From JAPHTQ01 sp050299175 (GTDB taxonomy: Bacteria; Pseudomonadota; Gammaproteobacteria; Thiohalomonadales; Thiohalomonadaceae), in NCBI GenBank assembly GCA_050299175.1, contig JBNKVM010000067.1:62001-126000 (forward strand): 64,000 nucleotides of DNA, given 5' to 3'. Shown in pieces: positions 24,862 through 31,905 of the stretch. The notes below the pieces were generated by a model. It searched no databases and was not told the DNA's origin. It was given only the letters and a program-made list of their open reading frames with translations. Position numbers and translations under genes: made by a program. The first letter of the stretch is position 1. Every line of letters starts with the position of its first letter.

Positions 24862-25460
24862 TATGCAGCACCTCCGTCTTCACCCACGAGGATCTGGGTG
24901 TTGCTCAGGAACTTGTAAGGCGGCACCGCCAGGTTCTTCGGTGCCGGTACACCGGCAAACACGCGACCAGAAAGGTCGAAGCGCGAACCGTGGCAGGGGC
25001 AGAAGAAGCCGCCTTTCCAATCGGGACCGAGATCGGCAGGGGCTACATCAGGACGGTAGGTGGGGGAACAACCGAGGTGAGTACAGATACCGACGATAAC
25101 GGCGTATTCCTTGTGGTCTTCGCGGGCACGGAATACGTTCTTCGCATATTCCGGCTGCTGGTTAGCATCGCTCGCGGGATCAAGGAGCACGCCCTCGATA
25201 GTCGGCAGATCCTTCAGGTTCTGCTCGGTGCGACGAACAATCCAGACCGGCTTGCCGCGCCACTCGACGGTCATCATCTGACCCGGTTCGAGCTTGCTGA
25301 CATCGGCCTCAACCGGTGCCCCTGCCGCCTGTGCGCGTGCGCTCGGCTGCATGGACAACACAAACGGGGCTACCGCAAAACCCGCACCCACGGCACCGAC
25401 AACACTGGTGGCGGCGGTGAGGAAGCGGCGGCGACCCTTATCTACGCCTTCTGTGCTCAT
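24861..25460 (-). CDS. petA: Rieske iron-sulfur protein of the cytochrome bc1 complex
   Basis: 199 residues. A twin-arginine signal and anchor (DKGRRRFLTAATSVVGAVGA) is followed by the Rieske fold with both cluster-binding boxes: CTHLGCSPTYRPD and FFCPCHGSRFDLSGRVFAG (2Cys+2His ligands plus the disulphide cysteines). It transfers electrons from quinol at the Qo site to cytochrome c1. First gene of petABC; its promoter should lie in the 190-bp gap to ybgI. Confidence 0.97.
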   Translation of the reverse strand: MSTEGVDKGRRRFLTAATSVVGAVGAGFAVAPFVLSMQPSARAQAAGAPVEADVSKLEPGQMMTVEWRGKPVWIVRRTEQNLKDLPTIEGVLLDPASDANQQPEYAKNVFRAREDHKEYAVIVGICTHLGCSPTYRPDVAPADLGPDWKGGFFCPCHGSRFDLSGRVFAGVPAPKNLAVPPYKFLSNTQILVGEDGGAA

Positions 25461-25564
25461 TAAGCCTCTCCCAACTTAAAATGGTTTTGGTAAACCTTAA
25501 ATAACGCGCATAGGGAGTGCCCGCGATAACTGCTGCAGGCCTACGCACGCAAATCAATTCAGTA

Positions 25565-25582
25565 AATAAGAAGTTTCTTATT
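25565..25582. promoter_or_regulatory. Perfect inverted repeat upstream of petABC
   Basis: AATAAGAA-GT-TTCTTATT, two 8-base arms with a 2-base centre, about 105 bases upstream of the petA start, in the 190-base gap between ybgI and petA. It could be an operator for the bc1 operon. No clear -35/-10 pair was assigned in this gap. Confidence 0.45.
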
Positions 25583-25650
25583 GACCTGGGTATTTAGCCG
25601 CCTAGTTTCCAATAAACCATGCGCCACGGTCAAGCCGACAGGCCTGCCAA

Positions 25651-26409
25651 TTAAACAGGATTAGCAATATTAATGGTTTGAAATTTCAGAGAAAAATGGT
25701 CGGAAATAGATTTTCCCAGGGCCTGCACGCCGAATTGCTCGGTTGCATGATGGCCTGCAGAGAGATAGTGAATACCCAGCTCTCTGGCGAGATGTACCGT
25801 CTGTTCCGATATCTCACCGCTGATAAAAGCGTCCAGTCCCTGCGCCGCGGCTGCCTCGATATAATCCTGCGCACCGCCGCTACACCAACCAACGCGCTGT
25901 ACGGGGTGACCACCGCCCTCGATCACCAACGGCTCGCGCTTGAGTGATTCTCCAACCAGCCTGGCCAAATCGGCCAGCGATATCGCCGCAGGCAGGGAAC
26001 CATGCATCCCCAGACCACCATACGGGCCGGAACCGAAACGCCCTTCCACGGGGATGCCCCAAAGCTTGCCCAACTGCGCGTTATTACCCAGTTCGGCATG
26101 CCCATCCAGCGGCAGGTGATAGGCCAGCAGCGAAATATCGTTGTCCAGTAGCGCCTTGATCCGGCTGCGCTTGATACCAGTGATTGGCATCGCCTCGCCT
26201 TTCCAGAAATAACCGTGGTGCACCAGCAACAGATCCGCCTGCTGCTCGATTGCCGCATCGATTAACGCCTGCGAAGCGGTTACCCCGGCAACGATAGAGC
26301 TAACCTCGCCCCGGCCCTCGACTTGCAAGCCATTGGGGCAGTAATCCTGATATGCCCCCACATCGAGCAGGGTATCGCAGTATTGCACCAGTTCGTTTAG
26401 GGCCACCAT
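25651..26409 (-). CDS. ybgI: NIF3/YbgI family dinuclear-metal protein
   Basis: 252 residues. The NIF3-like (DUF34) family has a two-metal site and is often annotated GTP cyclohydrolase I type 2, but its true activity is uncertain. Likely metal ligands are in LLLVHHGYFWKGEAMPITG (HH), LAYHLPLDGHAELGNNAQLG, and HYLSAGHHATEQFGVQALG (HH..E). Also present are YCPNGLQVEGRGEVSSIVAG and WCSGGAQDYIEAAAAQGLDA. It is divergent from the DegS-like gene, with a 65-base gap between starts. Confidence 0.93.
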   Translation of the reverse strand: MVALNELVQYCDTLLDVGAYQDYCPNGLQVEGRGEVSSIVAGVTASQALIDAAIEQQADLLLVHHGYFWKGEAMPITGIKRSRIKALLDNDISLLAYHLPLDGHAELGNNAQLGKLWGIPVEGRFGSGPYGGLGMHGSLPAAISLADLARLVGESLKREPLVIEGGGHPVQRVGWCSGGAQDYIEAAAAQGLDAFISGEISEQTVHLARELGIHYLSAGHHATEQFGVQALGKSISDHFSLKFQTINIANPV

Positions 26410-26474
26410 GCGCTAATCTCTCCCATCAGGTAATATTGCGGTTTCGACGCCAGAGTAAACCAGAGCTGCCAGTA

Positions 26475-27644
26475 ATGAGTCTATCCAAAACCGCCCGCTT
26501 TCTGTTCCAGTCGGTCACCGTCGGCCTTGCCATCGCCTTCCTGATTCTGGTTTGGCGCCCGGAACTGTTAACCCGTGACGACAACAAAAATGTGGTCACC
26601 TTTGTCGAGAGCGACGGCGCCAGCTCACGCGTCTATCAAACAGGCCCCGTATCCTACGCCGAGGCGGTAGACATTGCAGCCCCGGCCGTGGTCAACATCC
26701 ACAGCCGCAAGATCGTGGTGCAATCCAGTCCGCTGTTCGACGACCCCTTCTTCCGTCGCTTTTTCGGCGATCAACTGGCACCGCAAAAACGTGAAGAGAC
26801 TTCATTGGGTTCAGGTGTCATCGTCAACGAGCACGGTTTCATCCTGACCAACAATCATGTCATCGATGGAGCGGAAGAGATCCGCGTCACCCTGCGCGAT
26901 GGTCGCACCACCGAAGCCAAGGTCATCGGCAAGGACACCGAAGCCGACCTCGCGGTACTCAAGGTGGAACTGGAAGACCTGCCGATCATCACCCTGGGTA
27001 AATCGGATGCGCTGCGCGTTGGCGACGTGGTACTCGCCATTGGCAATCCCTTCGGTGTGGGACAGACCGTTACCCAGGGTATCGTCAGTGCTACCGGACG
27101 TAGCGAGTTGGGGATTAACACCTTCGAAAACTTTATTCAGACAGACGCGGCGATCAACCCCGGCAACTCCGGCGGTGCGCTGATTACAGCCCGCGGCGAA
27201 CTCATCGGTATCAACACCGCCATCTTCAGTCAGTCTGGCGGCTCGGAAGGGATCGGTTTCGCCATCCCGGTCAGCCTGGCCAAGATCAGCATGGCGCAGA
27301 TCGTCGAAAAAGGTTATGTCAGCCGTGGTTGGCTCGGTGTGGAAATTCAGGAATTGACGCCAGAATTGGCAGAGTCATTTGGCCTGAAGGGTGAGAAAGG
27401 CGTGATCATCTCAGGCGTGCTACGCAACGGTCCTGCCGACAAGGCCGGACTCGAACCCGGCGATGTGATCAAACAGCTCAACGGCAAAGAGGTAGAGAGT
27501 GTACATGCCGCCCTCAATGCCATCGCCCAAACACAACCGGGCGACAAACTCGCTATCCAGGGCATTCGTAATGGAAAATCTCTGGAGATTAAAGCGACTG
27601 TAGCGGAACGCCCGCAACAGCAGACTAATCAACAGGGGCGTTAA
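26475..27644 (+). CDS. degS: Periplasmic serine protease, DegS/AlgW type (one PDZ domain)
   Basis: 389 residues from the ATG at 26475 (MSLSKTARFLFQSVTV), with an N-terminal anchor (FLFQSVTVGLAIAFLILVW). The trypsin-like domain carries the catalytic triad: His in ILTNNHVIDGAEEIRV, Asp in DTEADLAVLKVELEDLP, Ser in INPGNSGGALITARGELIG. A single PDZ domain follows (about residues 285-380; GLKGEKGVIISGVLRNGPAD). One PDZ plus an anchor argues for DegS/AlgW, which cleaves anti-sigma-E in the envelope stress response, rather than two-PDZ DegP/DegQ. Confidence 0.87.
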   Translation: MSLSKTARFLFQSVTVGLAIAFLILVWRPELLTRDDNKNVVTFVESDGASSRVYQTGPVSYAEAVDIAAPAVVNIHSRKIVVQSSPLFDDPFFRRFFGDQLAPQKREETSLGSGVIVNEHGFILTNNHVIDGAEEIRVTLRDGRTTEAKVIGKDTEADLAVLKVELEDLPIITLGKSDALRVGDVVLAIGNPFGVGQTVTQGIVSATGRSELGINTFENFIQTDAAINPGNSGGALITARGELIGINTAIFSQSGGSEGIGFAIPVSLAKISMAQIVEKGYVSRGWLGVEIQELTPELAESFGLKGEKGVIISGVLRNGPADKAGLEPGDVIKQLNGKEVESVHAALNAIAQTQPGDKLAIQGIRNGKSLEIKATVAERPQQQTNQQGR

Positions 27645-27715
27645 GCTCTGGACGATCAGCCACGCTGGCCTATGCTGTTTATACGCCCAACCGGAATCCA
27701 TACGGAGAATCCTAG

Positions 27716-28375
27716 ATGAAACGATTTGTTGTTGTCCCCCTGATTGCAGCACTTGGCCTGGCAGGTTGTGCCTCCACCAACGAACCCGGCACTGAAGGAC
27801 AGAGCAACAATACCGCAGCAGGCGCGATCCTCGGCGGCATCATCGGTGGCATTATCGCCAACAATACCGGTGACCAATCCACCGGCAAGTCAACAGCGGG
27901 CATCCTCGCCGGTGCTGCCATCGGCGGCGCCATCGGCAACTCGATGGATGAAAAAGAGCGCAAGATTCGTGAAATTGCCGCCGAGCGCGATGCCAAGGCA
28001 CTGGAAGTGCAGCGCTTGCGTGAAGACCTGCTACGGGTCAGTGTCTCCTCCGAAGCCTCATTCGCTTTCAACAGCTCCACGCTGAAACCGGAATTCAAAC
28101 CCACCTTGAACGAAGTGGCCAGTGTGCTTCGCGACGACCCCAAAGTGCTGATCACGATTATAGGTTTCACCGACAGTATCGGCAGTGAGACCTACAACCT
28201 GGCGCTATCCAAACGCCGCGCTACGGCGACGGCCAGTTATCTGATCAGTCAGGGTGTTCCAACCCGCCAGATTGTGACTGACGGCGTAGGCGAAGCAGAA
28301 CCGCGCGCCAGTAACGCTACCGCCGAAGGACGTGCGCAGAATCGTCGGGTAGAGATATATCTGCGCCAGACCTGA
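27716..28375 (+). CDS. OmpA-family lipoprotein with glycine-zipper segment (YiaD-like)
   Basis: 219 residues. A lipoprotein signal ends GLAGCASTNEPG. A glycine-zipper region (about residues 40-85; GAILGGIIGGIIANNTGD, GILAGAAIGGAIGNSMDE) precedes a C-terminal OmpA/MotB peptidoglycan-binding domain (about 105-215) with LITIIGFTDSIGSETYNLAL, SKRRATATASYLISQGVP and EGRAQNRRVEIYLRQT. The protein probably tethers the outer membrane to peptidoglycan. It lies 71 bases after degS and is followed by a hairpin terminator. Confidence 0.88.
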   Translation: MKRFVVVPLIAALGLAGCASTNEPGTEGQSNNTAAGAILGGIIGGIIANNTGDQSTGKSTAGILAGAAIGGAIGNSMDEKERKIREIAAERDAKALEVQRLREDLLRVSVSSEASFAFNSSTLKPEFKPTLNEVASVLRDDPKVLITIIGFTDSIGSETYNLALSKRRATATASYLISQGVPTRQIVTDGVGEAEPRASNATAEGRAQNRRVEIYLRQT

Positions 28376-28395
28376 AAAACCTTTCATGGAATTGC

Positions 28396-28430
28396 AACGC
28401 GGTGCTGTTCGCAGTGCCGCGTTTTTTATT
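28396..28430 (+). terminator. Intrinsic terminator after the OmpA-like lipoprotein gene
   Basis: AACGCGGTGCTG-TTCG-CAGTGCCGCGTT followed by TTTT: 12-base arms with two G-U pairs and a TTCG tetraloop. Confidence 0.8.
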
Positions 28431-28560
28431 GGAAGAGGATCACTCAGTCTGAAATGACTAAAGATTAGAAATCGTTTCTATCAGCATCCCAGAATATCAT
28501 TCAGCACGGCGAGCAAAGACGCATTTTCTTTGGTGAATTCAACAGCCAAGGGAAAGAAAA

Positions 28561-28593
28561 GCCCCGCTTGCCGAGAGGCAGGCGGGGCTTTTT
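28561..28593. terminator. Intrinsic terminator at the end of the displaced Rhs cassette array (copy 1)
   Basis: GCCCCGCTTGCC-GAGA-GGCAGGCGGGGC with TTTTT on one side and AAAGAAAA on the other, so it can act in both directions. It directly follows the stop of the immunity candidate at 28593-29126. Its arms are identical to those of the terminator at 31841-31873; only one loop base differs. Confidence 0.85.
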
Positions 28594-29126
28594 CATTTTA
28601 CAAACATTCTAGCGACAACAATCCGATAACTAGAAACTCTATCCACATCATCAAATTCAATATTATCCAGCCGCACTAAACATTTAACTTGGGAATGATC
28701 GTCCGCGTGCAGAATACCTAATACTGCCCCCTCATCCATCGATGACGTCCCCCAATACATTGAAACCGTATCTACTTTGTAACTATGTTTTTTGCCACCA
28801 ACATCACACTCAAGGCTGGCTTGTATGGAATCAGGGATATACTTATTTTCACCGTTGATACCAGAAATCCCTACTCGATATGGGCCAAGATATTTCGGTG
28901 AAAAATCAAATGTGTATTCATTAGAAGTCCGTTCACTAGTCCATTCAATATTAGATCTGACCACTGGCAAGAAAAGATCATCGGGCGCAAAAAACGTTTG
29001 CGCAAAAAAAATGTGAGGCCCTTCCGTGTAATTTTCTAAAACATAGCGAGCTGTCCATCTCGCTATGTAATAGCCAATGGCTAATATGCCAATAGCAATC
29101 AATACAAATTTAAGCTGCTTACTCAT
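28593..29126 (-). CDS. Membrane-anchored immunity candidate for displaced Rhs tip 2
   Basis: 177 residues, no named family recognised. One N-terminal membrane helix (LKFVLIAIGILAIGYYIA) is followed by a soluble, probably periplasmic, beta-rich part with two cysteines (SLECDVGGKKHSYKVDT and SQVKCLVRLDNIEFDD). Its ATG overlaps the stop of the displaced Rhs tip at 29123 by 4 bases (ATGA), the coupling expected of a toxin-immunity pair. A periplasm-facing inhibitor suggests that the toxin acts in the periplasm. A+T-rich relative to the chromosome around it. The function is inferred from position only. Confidence 0.6.
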   Translation of the reverse strand: MSKQLKFVLIAIGILAIGYYIARWTARYVLENYTEGPHIFFAQTFFAPDDLFLPVVRSNIEWTSERTSNEYTFDFSPKYLGPYRVGISGINGENKYIPDSIQASLECDVGGKKHSYKVDTVSMYWGTSSMDEGAVLGILHADDHSQVKCLVRLDNIEFDDVDRVSSYRIVVARMFVK

Positions 29127-29521
29127 CTGCCAACCAGCTCATTCATAAAGTTATGACAACTGTGACCTGGCCAAAAATAATCACCTGCTTCCCAATCCCC
29201 AGATTTCTTCATCTCATTTAATTTGTCTCTTGTTTTTTTGTCATCATATCCGTCAGACAAGCACTGGTGCATTGGGCCACTCGTTGATGACTCTGGTCCT
29301 ACTCCGTTAGGTCCATAGCCAATCGTTGAACCGTCATCGAACTTATAATATTCATGACTCCAAGAGGAATTCATGGCATTTGGCATAAATGATAAGGGCC
29401 TACGACAGACCGCCCCATTCCCCGTCATGTCATAAAGGTTCACAGGGTCTTCAAATACGTATCCATAAAGATTGGCATCTCTGCCATCAAACTTGATCGG
29501 ATCCTTTGCGGTAAACCACCG
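29123..29521 (-). pseudogene. Displaced Rhs C-terminal tip 2 (core fragment plus toxin domain, no own start)
   Basis: Reading from 29521 the frame gives RWFTAKDPIKFDGRDANLYG, then YVFEDPVNLYDMTG, which is the last part of an Rhs core. A tip of about 90 residues follows. The tip contains WSHEYYKFDDGSTIGYGPNG and DYFWPGHSCHNFMNELVGR. The His-Glu early motif and late H-S-C-H-N-F resemble a permuted NlpC/P60-like (papain-fold) amidase, but this is a weak resemblance. There is an in-frame stop just upstream and no proper start, so it is a silent cassette unless recombined onto the full Rhs gene; a GTG at 29443 could give a short product. Confidence 0.7.
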
Positions 29522-29527
29522 CTATTT

Positions 29528-30081
29528 TTAATCATCAAACTCCATGAAACATTTCTTGTATGACTTATTCCAGCTTAATTTCTCTTCAATTACATGTTTA
29601 TATTTATTCATAAACTCCGCTTTAAGTTTCATCTCACCATCTTTTGAGTCCGCAAGACCAAAGCCGGAGTCGATTGCCTTACATGTTGTTCCAATTAAGA
29701 ATTGGCGATTCCGCAAGACATCGAGAATTTCATTATGATTTCTCTCAAAATACCCAGAAACGTCTCGCCAACATGTTCGATTATGTCTGAACTTGCACTT
29801 TTGTATGCAGCAAACACTATGAGCAGATAGACTCTCAAAACCGCATCAGACGAGTCATTCGCTTTCATTCGCTGCCAATAGGTATTATACAAGTCACCCC
29901 ACTCTCTATAGCGTTCAAGCTTTGCTTTGGCATCACTCCCCTTAGAACCAATATTTAGAAGTTTATCTACAATTATGCGAGCTTCCTTCTCTGCCAGTGC
30001 GTCACTTGCACAGGCAGACATCGAAGCGAGTGACAAACCTACTATCATCAAGAGTTGACATATCTTCATGATCGCTCTCAT
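29528..30081 (-). pseudogene. Secreted immunity candidate for displaced Rhs tip 1, frameshifted
   Basis: Two overlapping frames together form one protein of about 185 residues. The first (30081 to about 29750) begins MRAIMKICQLLMIVGLSLAS with MSACAS, a Sec or lipoprotein-type signal, and reads GETFLGILREIIMKF at its end. In the neighbouring frame the sequence continues YFERNHNEILDVLRNRQFLI, then a soluble domain ending SYKKCFMEFDD (stop 29528). One missing base near 29755-29762 explains the break. It follows displaced tip 1 by 9 bases. No known family was recognised; the immunity role is inferred from position and export signal. Confidence 0.6.
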
Positions 30082-30090
30082 TTTAGCAAC

Positions 30091-30600
30091 TCACTGTTTA
30101 GTAACAGTGACACCTTCTTCACGCCCAAAATTACTGAAGAAAGAGTCACATTGGTCTGGCTTAATTGTAAAGCAGGCATCAGAACCAGTATTCGATTGGC
30201 TGTACCCGCAATGAACAAACACACTTGAAGCAGTAGAATTGGGCGAGCCATCGTTTGTTGGCAAGTCATCAGGGAAGAATATGCCTGGGCACGGGTTTCC
30301 GTTAGCATCCGGTGTCGCTCTAAACGTATTGATCCCCTCATATGTGCCAGGAGCAACAGTGTTTTCATTGGCAGGATCGTTCGGAACAGTACTACCTTCC
30401 CCAGTAAATACAACATTGCCATTTGAGTCTGTCACCGTAACAGTGGAATCGTATGTGCCAGAACCACTACCAGGAGTGAATACCACTGTAGATTGCAATC
30501 CAGAAGGATCAATTCCATTGATCGGGTCGCTAAATGCGTAAGCGTAGAGGTTTGTTTGGCCTCCCCCGAATTTGATTGGATCATCTGCGGTAAACCTGTC
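30091..30600 (-). pseudogene. Displaced Rhs C-terminal tip 1 (core fragment plus L,D-transpeptidase-like toxin domain)
   Basis: Rhs core homology begins at about 30597: RFTADDPIKFGGGQTNLYAY, then AFSDPINGIDPSGL with the canonical DPSGL junction. The tip of about 135 residues follows, with FTPGSGSGTYDSTVTVTDSN, APGTYEGINTFRA and VFVHCGYSQSNTGSDACFTI. The late His-x-Gly...Gly-Ser-x-x-Cys pattern resembles the catalytic HxG...SxxC of YkuD/L,D-transpeptidase-like domains; this is a motif-level match only. The frame stays open upstream to 30912 through unrelated sequence, so there is no convincing start. An exported immunity candidate lies downstream. Confidence 0.65.
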
Positions 30601-30954
30601 CCCCGACGCGCGTCGTACACTAATTTCAACATTTTCCCCGACGTAACAATCGTTTGCAGCCGCTTTTTTCCAGACAGGCACCTTTCCGGTCAAAATTTTT
30701 CCCAGACGCGTTTTTTCGCTTAGCGCTGTAGAAATTTCCCTAGCGTGCATGTGTCCTTTTTCGCCGATATGGCCCGGACAGTCAAGCGTAGGGGGCTTTT
30801 CCTTTAGCGACCTGCTCAGCCATTTGTAGTACAAATAGCATATCCGGCCAGATGTAACTGAGGTAACGGATTGGATTTGGGGAGTCCATTCAGCACGGTG
30901 TTGCCGCACCACGTATAGTCCCGGTGGGGATTGGGAATATTTACTCGGAAGGGA
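30601..30954 (-). other. Unidentified sequence fused in front of displaced Rhs tip 1
   Basis: 354 bases between the ParE stop and the Rhs core fragment. Open in the tip frame from 30912, but the peptide (for example GHMHAREISTALSEKTRLGK, then PVWKKAAANDCYVGENVEIS) has no Rhs YD-repeat character. A different frame at 30610-30632 reads VYDARRG, like the YDA-x-x-G that normally precedes the Rhs core end. A one-base shift at the junction may therefore have occurred. No promoter or RNA gene was identified. Confidence 0.4.
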
Positions 30955-31245
30955 TTAAAAAAGCAGATTTACATCACGCGAACCATGTAAGACACGAACC
31001 AATTCGATGCCATGTTCATTGGGACGGTAGAACAACACATATCGCTCAACGGGGAAGCTTTTAATGCCGGGGGCCAGCTCCAGCCGATCAACGCCCATGT
31101 CAGTAAACTCTGCCAGCTTTTGTGCTTTCTCCTGCAACCGCTCCAGAAAGCGGTCGGCATTGACCGGCTGGTCCTCAGCAATATGTAGCCAGATATCAAC
31201 CAGGTCTTGCTCTGCTTCCGGTGAGATGAGCAAGGTTGGCATCAA
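30955..31245 (-). CDS. parE: ParE/RelE-family toxin
   Basis: 96 residues. Fold signatures are LLISPEAEQDLVDIWLHIAE (helix 1), ADRFLERLQEKAQKLAEFTD, and the beta-hairpin end FPVERYVLFYRPNEHGIELV then RVLHGSRDVNLLF. ParE toxins poison DNA gyrase, whereas RelE relatives cut mRNA; the sequence resembles ParE. It overlaps the antitoxin gene by 4 bases. It is inserted in the displaced Rhs cassette region on the same strand. Confidence 0.88.
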   Translation of the reverse strand: MMPTLLISPEAEQDLVDIWLHIAEDQPVNADRFLERLQEKAQKLAEFTDMGVDRLELAPGIKSFPVERYVLFYRPNEHGIELVRVLHGSRDVNLLF

Positions 31246-31502
31246 CGATTGCCTTTCTGGGCGGATCGCGCTTTGGCCTTAACCGCGTCTATGTCCAATG
31301 GCTTGCCTTCGCCATTGTCCAGAGAGGTCAGCCCCTGGTTAATGTCCTGGCGTAGCGCCGCTAACTTCATGGATTGGATTGCATCGCGCTCTTCCAGTAA
31401 TCGAAGTGCTTCGCGGATAACCTCACTCACAGAATTGTACATTCCGCCTGCAACCTTCTGTTTTATATACGATTCCAAATGGGGTGTCAGGGATACATTC
31501 AT
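31242..31502 (-). CDS. parD: ParD-family antitoxin
   Basis: 86 residues from the ATG at 31502 (MNVSLTPHLESYIKQK); an upstream reading adds residues unlike the family. Ribbon-helix-helix N-terminus: NVSLTPHLESYIKQKVAGG, then MYNSVSEVIREALRLLEERD. The C-terminal part (DINQGLTSLDNGEGKPLDID) would wrap the toxin. ParD represses its own promoter, expected in the 50 bases upstream (31503-31553), where the divergent SymE-like remnant also begins. Confidence 0.9.
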   Translation of the reverse strand: MNVSLTPHLESYIKQKVAGGMYNSVSEVIREALRLLEERDAIQSMKLAALRQDINQGLTSLDNGEGKPLDIDAVKAKARSAQKGNR

Positions 31503-31553
31503 GGCATTGGCCTTTGGGAACAAGTAACGGGCGATGCCGAAGTATAGCAATAA

Positions 31554-31826
31554 TTAACAATCTTTGTTATCGGTACTGCTTGCCAATTTTGTACGGGTAA
31601 TTCACGCCCAGGAAAAATCCCCACCCATAAGTGGCTTACCGTCGGTAAGTTTTATTACTACTACACCCCCACCAAGGACGCCCCGCCCGGCACGTCCAAT
31701 AGCGCGGTGGAGGTGCCTTCCATCCATATCAAGGGCCGATGGCTGGATGCAGCTGGCTTTGCCATCGGGGCCAAGGTCCGGGTACGGATTTGTCAGGGGT
31801 GTTTGGTGATGACGGTTGAGGAGTAG
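31554..31826 (+). pseudogene. SymE-like toxin remnant without a recognisable start codon
   Basis: The frame open from 31554 to the TAG at 31824 reads KWLTVGKFYYYYTPTKD, VPSIHIKGRWLDAAGFAIGA, KVRVRICQGCLVMTVEE. This matches the SymE core order: LTVG, P-x-I-x-x-K-G-x-W-L-x-x-A-G-F-x-x-G, a basic V-x-V strand, then G-C-L-V. SymE is an SOS-linked RNA-damaging toxin with an AbrB-derived fold. No ATG, GTG or TTG lies upstream of the conserved part in this frame, so the 5' end seems lost. It is the only rightward gene in the Rhs region. Confidence 0.6.
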
Positions 31827-31840
31827 CCCGGAAAGAGAAA

Positions 31841-31873
31841 GCCCCGCTTGCCGGGAGGCAGGCGGGGCTTTTT
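31841..31873. terminator. Intrinsic terminator after the Rhs immunity gene (copy 2)
   Basis: GCCCCGCTTGCC-GGGA-GGCAGGCGGGGC followed by TTTTT, with GAAAGAGAAA on the left, so it is usable from both sides. It lies 33 bases past the stop of the immunity candidate at 31906 and 15 bases past the SymE-like remnant. Near-identical to 28561-28593. Confidence 0.85.
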
Positions 31874-31905
31874 AGGAAATACCCATCAATTTCAAACTTC
31901 TATTC

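Noticed and set aside
31564..31809. An 81-codon + strand frame at the SymE-like site
   Set aside because: It is out of frame with the conserved SymE core; its Pro/Arg-rich peptide is a shifted reading of the same bases.
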